Shown: positions 51,556 through 59,981 of the stretch, one piece after another
How the letters are laid out: each line of letters opens with the position of its first letter
Numbering within the stretch: position 1 is the first letter of the stretch
NCBI RefSeq assembly: GCF_007991515.1
Contig: NZ_BJYM01000016.1
Coordinates: 1-64,000 of the forward strand
DNA: 64,000 bases
Reading direction: 5' to 3'
Source of the DNA: Oceanobacillus sojae
Lineage (GTDB): Bacteria; Bacillota; Bacilli; Bacillales; Amphibacillaceae
The notes under the pieces: model-generated
What the model was told of the DNA's origin: nothing
The model's input: only the letters and a program-made list of their open reading frames with translations
Database searches by the model: none
Translations under genes and position numbers: made by a program

Positions 51556-52797
51556 CTATTCACTTTCATTCACAGGCTGCTCCATACTTCCCATAAATAA
51601 AATAATATTCTCTTCTGTATTAGTAATTGTGAATAGAAACGGACGATTGATATCCATCTGGAAGGTATCCTGTATAATTGCAGCAGTTTCTTCTATAGAA
51701 ACAGAGGTAGCTCCTGCTGCTTCCGTACCTTCTTCGTTAACGTCTATAAATGTTTTATGATAAATTTCGTCGATATAAGCCCCTTTATCTTCTATTGACG
51801 TAAACATATTAGAAAAATTAGCATAATTTGGGTCGAAGGCCTGCTCCATACCGAGATCAATAAAAAGATCATTTAATTCGGATTCATATTCCAGTGTGAA
51901 GGAGGGAAGAAATACGGTTCCTGTTTGTTTCTCCATATCATCTGTCCATTCCTGCCATTTTTCTAAAGAAAAGTCTTCCTGGAAATCTGTAAAGCTGCTA
52001 TCCTCATTAGGCAGGAAAATTTGCATTTGTATTGTTTCTTCCTCCTCATAAGGCAGAGAAACAACCTGAACATCATCGTTTTCTGAGTAATTTAATTCTT
52101 CCTCATACAATACCATCGTAGGTGTTTCAATAGAAGAGCCATCTGCTAAATGAAATTCCTGTTCCTCTGTTAAGCTTTCATCAAAAGGATATGTCCAATC
52201 ACCTTGAAAGTAAACAGCATTGAGCAAGAATAAAATTAAATTAGGTGAAATCTCATCTATCATATTATCTATCCGGTCATTTGTCTGTTCAGCAACCCAA
52301 TCATTAATGGCATCTTCTGTTGTCAGGGGCTCTACTTGTGCAAGATAAGATGTTTCCAGCATTTCCTGGTAAGCAGATTCAATCTCCATATCTTCCCTGA
52401 ACCAGACGGCATTTGCGAGATACAGCTCCAGTTCCTGATTATCCCCTGCCTGATTCATTAACAAATCGTGGTTTGCAGAAAGTAAGGCATCAGAATCAAT
52501 ATTCTCTATCCCAAGTACTTCAGCCATTTCTTCTTTTGTCTCTCCTCCGGCACCGTGATATGTCATATTTAATGCAGTCCAAATACTTATAGGAGAAATA
52601 AATAAATTGCCATCCTCATTTTTGTCTAATCCGGAGAGTGTTTCAAAACCAAGCTGGTTCAATCCTGACTGGACAGTTTCTTTGGATGCATTGTCCGGCT
52701 GTTCTATATCGTCAGCTGGGTTTTCTTGCTCCGAATTAGAGGTATTGCAAGCGCTTAAAAAAATGACTGTAAAAAAACAAAGAAATTTTTTCATCAT
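51556..52797 (-). CDS. Lipoprotein serpin
   Basis: Serine protease inhibitor of the serpin family, 413 residues. A lipoprotein signal peptide ends in LSAC (Cys about 17), followed by an acidic linker, so the protein is anchored on the outer membrane face. Serpin motifs include NLFISPISIWTALNMTYHGAGGETKEEM, NAVWF, and the hinge of an inhibitory reactive loop E355-EGTEAAGAT-S (about 355-365), then NRPFLFTI. The loop after the hinge is about four residues longer than in antitrypsin, so the P1 residue cannot be fixed; Thr or a residue a few places on is possible. The protein is notably acidic. It may protect surface proteins against foreign or own proteases. Confidence 0.9.
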   Translation of the reverse strand: MMKKFLCFFTVIFLSACNTSNSEQENPADDIEQPDNASKETVQSGLNQLGFETLSGLDKNEDGNLFISPISIWTALNMTYHGAGGETKEEMAEVLGIENIDSDALLSANHDLLMNQAGDNQELELYLANAVWFREDMEIESAYQEMLETSYLAQVEPLTTEDAINDWVAEQTNDRIDNMIDEISPNLILFLLNAVYFQGDWTYPFDESLTEEQEFHLADGSSIETPTMVLYEEELNYSENDDVQVVSLPYEEEETIQMQIFLPNEDSSFTDFQEDFSLEKWQEWTDDMEKQTGTVFLPSFTLEYESELNDLFIDLGMEQAFDPNYANFSNMFTSIEDKGAYIDEIYHKTFIDVNEEGTEAAGATSVSIEETAAIIQDTFQMDINRPFLFTITNTEENIILFMGSMEQPVNESE

Positions 52798-52892
52798 TTT
52801 AACAGCATCTCCTCATTTAATTTTGTTAAACATATCATACATGAAGGAGAGGAACAAGCTAATATGGAAGGAAACTAAATTGAATAAAAGAA

Positions 52893-52923
52893 AACCATAT
52901 TAAGCCCCAGGCTTAATATGGTT
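52893..52923 (-). terminator. Intrinsic terminator of the Lac-family PTS operon
   Basis: AACCATATTAAGCC pairs with GGCTTAATATGGTT, with TTTTCTTTT after it on the minus strand. Confidence 0.9.
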
Positions 52924-52933
52924 GCTATTGCCG

Positions 52934-53272
52934 TTATGAAGAAAGCTTTTGTTCGAAAATCTCTAATAGTTCCGAAACCAATTCATAAGAGTAAGAAGCT
53001 TGAGAATAATGGTCTTCCGCATGAATAACCAGAAAGGGCAAATTTTCCTCCGAATTTTCCGACAGCCTGGAAAGAAGTTTCAGATGTACGCTTGATGCTT
53101 GTACGATTAGATCATTTGCTTCTTTTAACAGCTTGCGTGCTTCTTCATACTCGTCCACTTTTACCTTTTTTAAAGCGACTAGTGTATCACTTTTAGCCTG
53201 CCCGGCAAGTGCAATAATCTCAAAAGCACTTGCTTCTAGAGAAGGGGTTTCGTTTTGTTGATTCTCTTCCAT
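52934..53272 (-). CDS. PTS EIIA, lactose/cellobiose family
   Basis: Phosphocarrier of 112 residues, all-helical Lac-family EIIA. The phosphorylated histidine is expected to be H84 in LVIHAEDHY, with H88 nearby. It has an extra acidic N-terminus of about 12 residues. It is the last gene of the operon after EIIC and EIIB. The start has GGAGGACAC upstream. Confidence 0.88.
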   Translation of the reverse strand: MEENQQNETPSLEASAFEIIALAGQAKSDTLVALKKVKVDEYEEARKLLKEANDLIVQASSVHLKLLSRLSENSEENLPFLVIHAEDHYSQASYSYELVSELLEIFEQKLSS

Positions 53273-53313
53273 GGACTGTGTCCTCCAATCATTATTTAAG
53301 AGTGTGAAGCAAT

Positions 53314-54624
53314 TTAGAAATCAAATGCATCATCTTCCTCTATTTCTTTCTCATTTTGTTCTTTTATCAATTGAGCTTTTTCCATTGCCTTGAAGAAAGG
53401 ATAATAGATAAGTCCCATCACAATAATATTTACAAATGGCAGGATGACAGCTTTCCAATCAAGCGTCATAATAAATGCCCCGACACCAGGCGGTAAGAAT
53501 CCAGGCGGCTCTACAATTGGATAACCAATCAAACCAGAGCTGAAGAGAAGGTAGGAAATTCCGCCAATAATTGGTGGAGCAAAGATAAATGGGACAAATA
53601 AAAATGGATTCAGTACAATCGGTGTTCCGAAAATTACTGGCTCATTAATACCGAATAAAGATGGAATAAAAGCAACCTTTCCAATTGGACGCAATGTATC
53701 TGATTTACTTCGCATCATTAAGAATACAAGCCCCAGGGTAATTCCCGATCCTGTTACCGATAATATACTGTAGTAAAAGCCCATTGTAAAGATATGCGCA
53801 GCCTCACCGCCGGCAGCAATGTTGTTTGCATTCGTTGCCATATAGGTAGTAGCGATTGGCAGCCAGACACTGGAAGTGATGGCAGCACCATGTAAACCAA
53901 AGAACCAGAGCAGCTGCGTTAAGAAAAGAATCAGCATTACAGCAAAAATATTGTCAATACTCTGAATTGCGGGAGCGAGAACGCCCATAATAACCTGCGA
54001 AAATGCCTTGCCGGCAAATTCGAAGGAAAGAATAGAGATTACTGTAAATACGACAATGTTAATAACCATGGGAATTAAATTGTTAAAGCTCTTAGCAACA
54101 ATGCTTGGAACATCTTTTGGCAGACGAATAACAAGTGATTTGCTATTTAGAAAGCGTGTGATTTCTACAATTCCTAAACTGACAATAATACTGACAAACA
54201 GTCCTTGTGCATCAAGGTTTGCTGTTCCAAAACCTCCATCTATTACTTCTGCACCGACAATAAATTGACAGATAACAGCTGTTATTCCAATCTCAATGGA
54301 GTTCATCTTATATTTTCTTGCCAGCGATTCCGCGATAAAGAATGCAGAGTATAGCGAAATGATTCCCATTGTGAAATTAAATGGCAGCATAAATTTATCG
54401 AGATGATTACCGATAAAAGCTGCGATACTGTTTCCTTCCGGGAGAATATTCATTAAAGCAATCGATAATAAACAAAAAGAGCCGATAATAATGATTGGTA
54501 CGATACTCATCATGCCTTCTTTAACTGCTTGAATATGCACCTGGTTTTCTATTTTTTTGGCAACAGGTAATAAGTATTTCTGTAATGATTGTTGAAATCT
54601 TGATTCTGTCTCGGCCAACGCCAT
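53314..54624 (-). CDS. PTS EIIC, lactose/cellobiose family
   Basis: Membrane permease component of 436 residues with about ten membrane segments. The segments PSLFGINEPVIFGTPIVLNPFLFVPF and GEAAHIFTMGFYYS are conserved in cellobiose/chitobiose-family EIICs. It transports and phosphorylates a disaccharide together with the EIIB and EIIA encoded on either side. The start follows AGAGGAG. No phospho-glycosidase accompanies the operon, so the released sugar phosphate must be cut by an enzyme encoded elsewhere. Confidence 0.9.
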   Translation of the reverse strand: MALAETESRFQQSLQKYLLPVAKKIENQVHIQAVKEGMMSIVPIIIIGSFCLLSIALMNILPEGNSIAAFIGNHLDKFMLPFNFTMGIISLYSAFFIAESLARKYKMNSIEIGITAVICQFIVGAEVIDGGFGTANLDAQGLFVSIIVSLGIVEITRFLNSKSLVIRLPKDVPSIVAKSFNNLIPMVINIVVFTVISILSFEFAGKAFSQVIMGVLAPAIQSIDNIFAVMLILFLTQLLWFFGLHGAAITSSVWLPIATTYMATNANNIAAGGEAAHIFTMGFYYSILSVTGSGITLGLVFLMMRSKSDTLRPIGKVAFIPSLFGINEPVIFGTPIVLNPFLFVPFIFAPPIIGGISYLLFSSGLIGYPIVEPPGFLPPGVGAFIMTLDWKAVILPFVNIIVMGLIYYPFFKAMEKAQLIKEQNEKEIEEDDAFDF

Positions 54625-54708
54625 TCAACTCCTCTATGAAGCGTTTTATTTTGAAATAAGATACTGCAAGAGAGGTGCCTCTTTTGCAGTATCTGCTATT
54701 AAGATTAT

Positions 54709-55032
54709 CTAGCTTTTGTACAGCTTAATTGCTAATTTAATAATTGCCGGAGCATCTATACGCCCGTAATCGACTAAATCAATCGTGCTCACCTTTACTT
54801 GATGATGCTCACACACTTCATGAATGGAGTCTTCTCTGGAACGAATTTGCGGAGCGATAAGCACCACATCGATATCTTTGGCTTCAAGGGTTGGTCCCAA
54901 TTGGTTTACAGAGGTTGCTTCCACGTTCATTTCTTTATGCTTTAGCTTTTCATGCTCCGCGATAAACGCCTGCATTTTTTGAACTAAATAGCCAGTGGAT
55001 GCACCTGCTTCACAAATTAAAAGAATATTCAT
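54709..55032 (-). CDS. PTS EIIB, lactose/cellobiose family
   Basis: Phosphocarrier of 107 residues with the active Cys at position 7 in LLICEAGASTGYLV. The usual motif is CSAGMST; the Glu after Cys is a small deviation. An AAAGGAGAG site precedes the start. It lies between the RarA-like gene and EIIC. Confidence 0.88.
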   Translation of the reverse strand: MNILLICEAGASTGYLVQKMQAFIAEHEKLKHKEMNVEATSVNQLGPTLEAKDIDVVLIAPQIRSREDSIHEVCEHHQVKVSTIDLVDYGRIDAPAIIKLAIKLYKS

Positions 55033-55088
55033 TAATAATCTCTCCTTTAGTCAGAATCACAGCATGCTTTATCTAGCTTTATTATGCT

Positions 55089-55700
55089 TTAGTACTGCCA
55101 AGAGTTGTTTTTAAATGTGGACTCTACAGCCTCTTCCGGGTTATATTTCTTGAGAATTGCTTCATAACGTTCTTTGTAATCATTATCTACTTCTTTTTGA
55201 GGGATAACTTTGCTTGCTTCATTTAAGAAGTGGAAAGAATCACGTCCCATTTCTTTTCCTCTTGTTGTATGTTTATCAAGAGCGATATCTGGAATTTCTG
55301 GAAGATATCCCATTGCAAAGCTTTTAGCAACAATATTTTTTAATAAGTCGCTGGAGCGGTCTTTTTCACACGCACATAAATAACGAATGGCATGGAAGAA
55401 GAATAATGGACGATCGCCATCTGCGTAAACAAATTTTCGACTCATATCATGTAAGTTATTAACTAAGACAGCTGCTTGGGGGTTTCCCATGCCAATGTCT
55501 TCTACAGAGATTGCAATTAATCGTCTCCATAGCTTGTCCTCCGCCTGTGGAGAAGTGATATAGAGCTCATACGCAAATGCACATGCATCTTCTTCTTTTC
55601 CTCTGCGGATACTTTTTTGTAAACTCGATATTATTTCCTCGGAAATAAACCCGTTTCTAGTATAGGTTCTTGCCCATGGATCTTCTGTGAAATTCTGCAT
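55089..55700 (-). CDS. Stand-alone RarA/MgsA C-terminal-like protein in a PTS operon
   Basis: A 203-residue protein without signal peptide or membrane segment. Residues about 20-90 (SSLQKSIRRGKEEDACAFAYELY, then LWRRLIAISVEDIGMGNPQA) resemble the helical oligomerisation domain of the replication-restart ATPase RarA/MgsA, which carries the same QKSIRGSD.DAA and RRL...ASEDIG.A.P pattern. The AAA+ ATPase part is missing altogether. The C-terminal DKHTTRGKEMGRDSFHFL segment is also conserved-looking. It is the first gene of a Lac-family PTS operon, with 56 bp to EIIB, and has an AGGAGG site. Its function is unknown; a regulatory or scaffolding role towards the PTS is a guess. Confidence 0.7.
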   Translation of the reverse strand: MQNFTEDPWARTYTRNGFISEEIISSLQKSIRRGKEEDACAFAYELYITSPQAEDKLWRRLIAISVEDIGMGNPQAAVLVNNLHDMSRKFVYADGDRPLFFFHAIRYLCACEKDRSSDLLKNIVAKSFAMGYLPEIPDIALDKHTTRGKEMGRDSFHFLNEASKVIPQKEVDNDYKERYEAILKKYNPEEAVESTFKNNSWQY

Positions 55701-55827
55701 TTTATTTCCTCCTCTTAAAGTTCTGCTTTCAGGGTACTTGTCTCATAAATATGTTCCTTATTAAAGCTGTGCCTATTGCAGCACAATAAATCTAAATGCT
55801 TGTAAGAAGCAGCATTGTAAGCCTGGA

Positions 55828-55843
55828 ATTGTTAATGTACAAT
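55828..55843. promoter_or_regulatory. Possible RpiR operator between divergent genes
   Basis: ATTGT, six bases, ACAAT form a palindrome about 35 bp before the RpiR start and 130 bp before the PTS operon. A GTGC...GCAC repeat lies at about 55769-55783. Either may serve the divergent regulator. Confidence 0.4.
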
Positions 55844-55878
55844 AAAAATTGTAATCGGCTTAAATAGGAGACTAAACA

Positions 55879-56607
55879 ATGAATATAGAGCATCTTTACG
55901 ACAAGCATCAATTAGATCATTTAGAAAAGAAATTATTAACTTATCTGGTCAATTATCCAGAGCCATTAAGTAAGCTTGGTATTCGCAAAGCAGCGCAAGA
56001 TAATAATACCTCCATATCGACCATTATTCGTTTAGCTAAAAAGCTGCATTTTGAAGGATATACAGATATGGTGTACCATATAATATTTTCGAAAAATCAA
56101 AAAACAGAAACAATGAAAGGTGACTTGTTTACAATATCGACGGAAATGGTCCAGCAATACAGCAGAGCTTTCCGGAAATTGTTTCAAAAATATCAATCCA
56201 AAAAAGTAGTTGTTTTCGGCCTGGGTTACGCACAGCTTATCGCCAATTATATGAATGAGAAATTATTGATAAATGGCTGGAACAGTATTTCAAATACACA
56301 TCTCCAGCTTTTCTCAGAAGCATATCAAGGAGAAGTACTGCTGATATTTATATCTCAATCAGGCGAAACACCGAGAGCGCTGGATATAATAAAGAATGCC
56401 AGTCAAAATGGGATAGACATCATTTCATTTATTGGAAATGCAAACTCGTCTGCAGTACCGTGTTCCACACTTCCAATTATAATTAATGAGTACAACCAGT
56501 TGAGAGATCTTCAATATATGCCGAATACCTTCTTTGGAGAGACAATTTTGATATTTGAATATCTGTTTAGTGATTTTTTAGAAAACTCGAAACAGCGCAA
56601 CGAATAA
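55879..56607 (+). CDS. RpiR/MurR-family regulator of the PTS operon
   Basis: Regulator of 242 residues with an N-terminal RpiR helix-turn-helix (about 1-75, SKLGIRKAAQDNNTSISTIIRLAKKLHFEGYTD) and a C-terminal SIS sugar-phosphate-binding domain (about 95-230, with VVVFGLGYAQLIANYM and LLIFISQSGETPRALDI). It is divergent from the Lac-family PTS operon and is presumably its regulator, responding to the imported sugar phosphate. AATAGGAG precedes the start. Confidence 0.88.
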   Translation: MNIEHLYDKHQLDHLEKKLLTYLVNYPEPLSKLGIRKAAQDNNTSISTIIRLAKKLHFEGYTDMVYHIIFSKNQKTETMKGDLFTISTEMVQQYSRAFRKLFQKYQSKKVVVFGLGYAQLIANYMNEKLLINGWNSISNTHLQLFSEAYQGEVLLIFISQSGETPRALDIIKNASQNGIDIISFIGNANSSAVPCSTLPIIINEYNQLRDLQYMPNTFFGETILIFEYLFSDFLENSKQRNE

Positions 56608-56778
56608 TACGGTTTTATCGTAGCATAGGTGAAAGGGATTGAGTATAAGCAGAAGGAAACTTAAAACATGTTCTAAGTTTGAAAAAAGTTTTAGAGATTT
56701 ATTTGCCAGGATAGTCTTGAAATTCCGTTAAAATCTAAAATGTATCAGTTTTAAGGGGAGTATTGGTAAAAATTAAAA

Positions 56779-56828
56779 AGCTAGAAAAAAGTCAACTGCT
56801 TCGAGATGCTGTTGACTTTTTTCTAGCT
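56779..56828. terminator. Long perfect hairpin, bidirectional terminator
   Basis: An 18-bp perfect stem (AGCTAGAAAAAAGTCAAC and complement) with T-rich 3' arms on both strands, 170 bp after the RpiR gene. The interval 56608-56778 shows nothing else that I can name. Confidence 0.85.
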
Positions 56829-56881
56829 GCAGAGGAAATTATAGAATTATTGTCTTGTGGATAACTATTTATAGAAAAACA

Positions 56882-57156
56882 GCCGCGTCCAGCTTCGAGC
56901 GCCAAACTTTAGAGATTTCACGTCACGCCCTACGATAAAGAAGACTTAGTGATTGTCAAGCCGTCAGGCGTAGACAGAGGTAAAGTTGGGACTGGGACTG
57001 CGATTACTCGTTCCATCAAAACCGCCGCACTTATGCCCGCGGGTGAAAGTCAACATCGGTTTAAAGTAAAGGAAGTTCGACCAAGGTCGAACCACCCCCA
57101 AAGACCGGGGGCGCAATCTCTACGTCTTTAAGCAGGCGCTCTGCGCTTTTGTTCCT
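56882..57156. repeat. Hairpin-rich, GC-richer intergenic element with inverted ends, RNA-like
   Basis: About 275 bases, clearly richer in G and C than the surroundings. The outer ends GTCCAGCTTCGAGCGCC and AGGCGCTCTGCGCTTTTG, and nested TTTAGAGATT and AATCTCTACG, are inverted. Inside lie the perfect hairpins GTTCGACC-AA-GGTCGAAC and CCCCC-AAAGAC-CGGGGG, a CCGC...GCGG stem and an ACCG...CGGT closing stem. This is the behaviour of a folded RNA or of a dispersed Bacillaceae repeat. The outer arms remind me of a known family of repeats ending in GGCGCT.GCGCTTTTGTTC. A 60-codon open frame within it looks spurious. It abuts the TetR stop codon. Confidence 0.65.
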
Positions 57157-57157
57157 T

Positions 57158-57739
57158 TTAAGCTTTAACGCCTCTCCAAAATACTTTCCACATAAATTCG
57201 CCATGGCGTTCAATAATATCTATATTGTAATAACTGGTTTCATAGGACAGCCCATCTAATAAGCCGTAAAAAGCATGTGCAGCTTCTTCCGGAGAAATTT
57301 CATCAGTAATGTCTCCAGCCTCTTGCGCCTTTTCTATTTTTTCTTTAAATACAGCTCTTGCCTGCTCCTCACTATTACGCAGCAACTCTAAAATGCTGTT
57401 CTCAAATCCTTTTGGAGGATAAGAAGAGAAACGATTATAAAATTCAATGCTGCTGTCATGATTTGCCAGATCCTTTACATGTGCTTGAAAGGAGAGATGG
57501 AATTTTTCTTCTGTTGTTTGCCCATCATTTTCAAAGGTTGACTTTACAAAGTGCACATAGTCGGCAGCAATCTTTGTCGTCACATCCATAAATAATTCTT
57601 CTTTACTGCTGTAGTGTGCATAGAGCGAGGATTTCTGCAGTCCGACCCGGTCAGCAATCTTTGTCATGGAAGTGCCGTTATAACCGAGCGTTGCAAACAG
57701 ATCCATTCCTTCCATTAGAATTTTTTCTTTTGTGTGCAT
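57158..57739 (-). CDS. TetR-family repressor
   Basis: Regulator of 193 residues: helix-turn-helix at about 4-50 (KEKILMEGMDLFATLGYNGTSMTKIADRVGLQKSSLYAHYSSKEELF) and a ligand-binding helical domain. I use ATG 57739, with AAAGGAG nine bases upstream; an in-frame TTG seven codons earlier would lie over that site. It is divergent from an MFS exporter gene, which it probably represses. An imperfect palindrome (AACGAAC...GTTCCGTT) lies in the gap at about 57792-57815. Confidence 0.87.
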   Translation of the reverse strand: MHTKEKILMEGMDLFATLGYNGTSMTKIADRVGLQKSSLYAHYSSKEELFMDVTTKIAADYVHFVKSTFENDGQTTEEKFHLSFQAHVKDLANHDSSIEFYNRFSSYPPKGFENSILELLRNSEEQARAVFKEKIEKAQEAGDITDEISPEEAAHAFYGLLDGLSYETSYYNIDIIERHGEFMWKVFWRGVKA

Positions 57740-57928
57740 GGTGTTATTCTCCTTTGACAAAATAGTTATACTAGGGTAGAATTTTCTTAGAAACGAACAG
57801 TCGGTAGGTTCCGTTGATTCATATTATAGAGTATGCTTAGCGGCATGTCATCTAAAAAGATAAATATAAAGCTTTCGGTTATCAGTATAGCTTTATTTCG
57901 CCAGTAAAAAAGTCGGAGGAAAGATAAT

Positions 57929-59134
57929 ATGGAAGGACAAGCGTTATTTAAAAATCGTACATTTGTGCTGTTGTTCGTTGCTGGTATCTTTGGCGTAGTC
58001 AGCTTCAGTATGTTCTTGACGACAACAACATGGTTTGTTATCAGCGAGAGCGGATCTGCAAGTTCTTTAGGGCTTGTATTAATTGCTGCGACGGTTCCGA
58101 GGATTGCGATGATGATTTTCGGCGGAGTGGTGGCAGACCGTTATAAGAAGACCACGATTATGTTTTTAGCAAATTTTGTGCAAGCAGTTCTTCTGCTTAT
58201 TTTATATATCCTCATTAAAAATGATGGATTATCTCTTAGCCTGCTTCTAGTGATTGCAGCTGGTTTTGGGATGCTGGATGCTTTCTTCGGTCCAGCAAGT
58301 TCCTCGATGATTCCTAAAATTGTTGAGAAAAGCCAGCTTCAGCGTGCCAATGCCTTATTCCAGGGAGTGGACCAGGTTTCCTTTGTAGCAGGTCCAATTA
58401 TTGCAGGAATACTGATGGAATCTGTTGGAGTCAGCGGAAGTTATTTTGTGGCAATGATTTTAGCGCTGCTTTCTGCGGTAATTATTTATCCGCGTTTTAT
58501 TAATGAAGGCCCTGTTGCACTGCAGGAAAAACAAAAACCGATAAAGGAAATCAAAGAAGGTCTGGCATATATTCGTAATTCACGCTTTTTGCTGACAGGC
58601 TTAGCGGTTTTAATTACACTGAACTTCTTTGTATTCGGAACCCTGCATATTGCGATTCCCTTCTTAGTGGAGAGCTATGGAGGAACACCGCTTAATCTAA
58701 GCTACATGGAAGCCAGTCTGGGTATAGGTCTGGTTGCCGGGACAGGGGTACTCAGTACCGTGCTGATAAAAAGGAAAGGCAGAACTTCCCTGTTCGGCTT
58801 ATTGGGGGCGTTAATATCGTACGTTATTTTTGCACTTGTCCCTAATTTAACAATGCTTACGGTTGTTGTATTCTTTATTGGATTTTCTATGTCGTTTGTA
58901 TTTATTCCGTTCTTTACAGCTGCTCAGGAGCAGACAGAAGACTATATTATGGGAAGAGTCATGAGTATTATTTTTCTGGCTATGAATGGATTCGATCCAA
59001 TTTCATATGCTCTTGTTTCTGGATTGTCAGCTGCTGATATTTCTATTCAAGTTATCCTGCTAAGCTTTGCGGCGATAGGCTTGATTATTACAACAGTGCT
59101 ATTTAAAAAAGCAAAAACCTATCAAAGTTTGTAA
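57929..59134 (+). CDS. MFS efflux transporter (MFS_3-like)
   Basis: Major facilitator of 401 residues, 12 membrane segments. Motifs are the GGVVADRYKKTT loop after TM2 and DAFFGPASSSMIPKIVEKSQLQRANALFQGVDQVSFVAGPIIAG in the middle of the N-half, as in macrolide-type efflux proteins (MefA group). GGAGGAAAG precedes the start. Divergent TetR control suggests a drug or toxic-compound exporter; the substrate is unknown. Confidence 0.85.
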   Translation: MEGQALFKNRTFVLLFVAGIFGVVSFSMFLTTTTWFVISESGSASSLGLVLIAATVPRIAMMIFGGVVADRYKKTTIMFLANFVQAVLLLILYILIKNDGLSLSLLLVIAAGFGMLDAFFGPASSSMIPKIVEKSQLQRANALFQGVDQVSFVAGPIIAGILMESVGVSGSYFVAMILALLSAVIIYPRFINEGPVALQEKQKPIKEIKEGLAYIRNSRFLLTGLAVLITLNFFVFGTLHIAIPFLVESYGGTPLNLSYMEASLGIGLVAGTGVLSTVLIKRKGRTSLFGLLGALISYVIFALVPNLTMLTVVVFFIGFSMSFVFIPFFTAAQEQTEDYIMGRVMSIIFLAMNGFDPISYALVSGLSAADISIQVILLSFAAIGLIITTVLFKKAKTYQSL

Positions 59135-59144
59135 AACTGCAGCT

Positions 59145-59190
59145 AAAAAAACCTCTTATGCGATGTTTTGTCACATAAGAGGTTTTTTTA
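59145..59190. terminator. Bidirectional terminator between MFS and TerC-family genes
   Basis: AAAAAAACCTCTTATG pairs perfectly with CATAAGAGGTTTTTTT; it overlaps the stop codon of the minus-strand gene. Confidence 0.92.
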
Positions 59191-59850
59191 TACGGTCATT
59201 TCTAATTGATTTCTGCGCCACTTACCAATAAATAGAATGGAAATAGTAAGGATATTGAGGAAGATAAGCTGTCCATATTTCATTGAAGCGAAAAGCTGCT
59301 GTACAAATGCCTCTTCTAACAGCATCTTTCCAGCTGTCCAAGCAAGTAAGCCTGCACCGATATAAATAATAATTGGGAAGCGCTGGATTAATTTTAGAAT
59401 GAGTTCACTGGCTGTTAAAATAATCGGGATACTTAAAATGATTCCGGCAATTACCAGCAGCAAATCGCTGTCTGCAATGGCAGCGATGGCCAGTACATTA
59501 TCCAGACTCATGATGACATCTGCAAAAATAATAATTGTTATCGCCTCACGCAAAGAATTCCCGCTCTTCATCTGACTTTGATCCTGCTTATCAACCAGTA
59601 ATTTATATGCTACATACAATAGGAGAAATCCGCCAATTAGTTGAATAAAAGGCAGCTGTAGCAAGTAAATCATGATAAAAACAAAGAGGATACGAAGCGC
59701 AATTGCTCCAAAGGTTCCCCAGCGGATAGCGCGTGTTTGAAGATGTTCCGGAAGATTTCGGCTCGCCATCGCAATGACAATAGCATTATCCCCGCTTAAT
59801 AAAATATTGATAAGGAGAATTTGTCCGACTGTCTGTATAAACTCCAACAT
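59188..59850 (-). CDS. TerC-family membrane protein (YjbE-like)
   Basis: Integral membrane protein of 220 residues with seven or so segments. Both TerC signature regions are present: LLSGDNAIVIAMASRNLP (about 17-35) and FADVIMSLDNVLAIAAIA (about 110-127), with the acidic residues thought to bind metal. ATG 59850 follows AAGGAGAG; upstream codons lack similarity. Proteins of this family are implicated in manganese export, partly at the time of protein secretion. I looked for a yybP-ykoY riboswitch upstream and did not see one. Confidence 0.87.
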   Translation of the reverse strand: MLEFIQTVGQILLINILLSGDNAIVIAMASRNLPEHLQTRAIRWGTFGAIALRILFVFIMIYLLQLPFIQLIGGFLLLYVAYKLLVDKQDQSQMKSGNSLREAITIIIFADVIMSLDNVLAIAAIADSDLLLVIAGIILSIPIILTASELILKLIQRFPIIIYIGAGLLAWTAGKMLLEEAFVQQLFASMKYGQLIFLNILTISILFIGKWRRNQLEMTV

Positions 59851-59942
59851 ATCTCTCCTTTCCTGTCTGCTCGATATTTTAGTATATGAGCTTGTACGAG
59901 GAATCAGAACAGGAGAGAAAAAAATAAAGAACGGCAAATGAA

Positions 59943-59981
59943 AACCCTTTTATTTTTTTATCCAAAGGAAATAAAAGGGTT
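59943..59981 (-). terminator. Inverted repeat after the DUF2653 gene
   Basis: AACCCTTTTATTT pairs with AAATAAAAGGGTT, with TTTTCATTT following on the minus strand. From 59982 to 60162 I see only AT-rich sequence and a small CAGGAGGCCTTCCTG hairpin. Confidence 0.65.

Noticed and set aside
56949..57131. A 60-codon open frame inside the GC-rich element
   Set aside because: No ribosome binding site, strongly basic low-complexity product and overlap with perfect RNA hairpins; it looks like a by-product of the element's composition.
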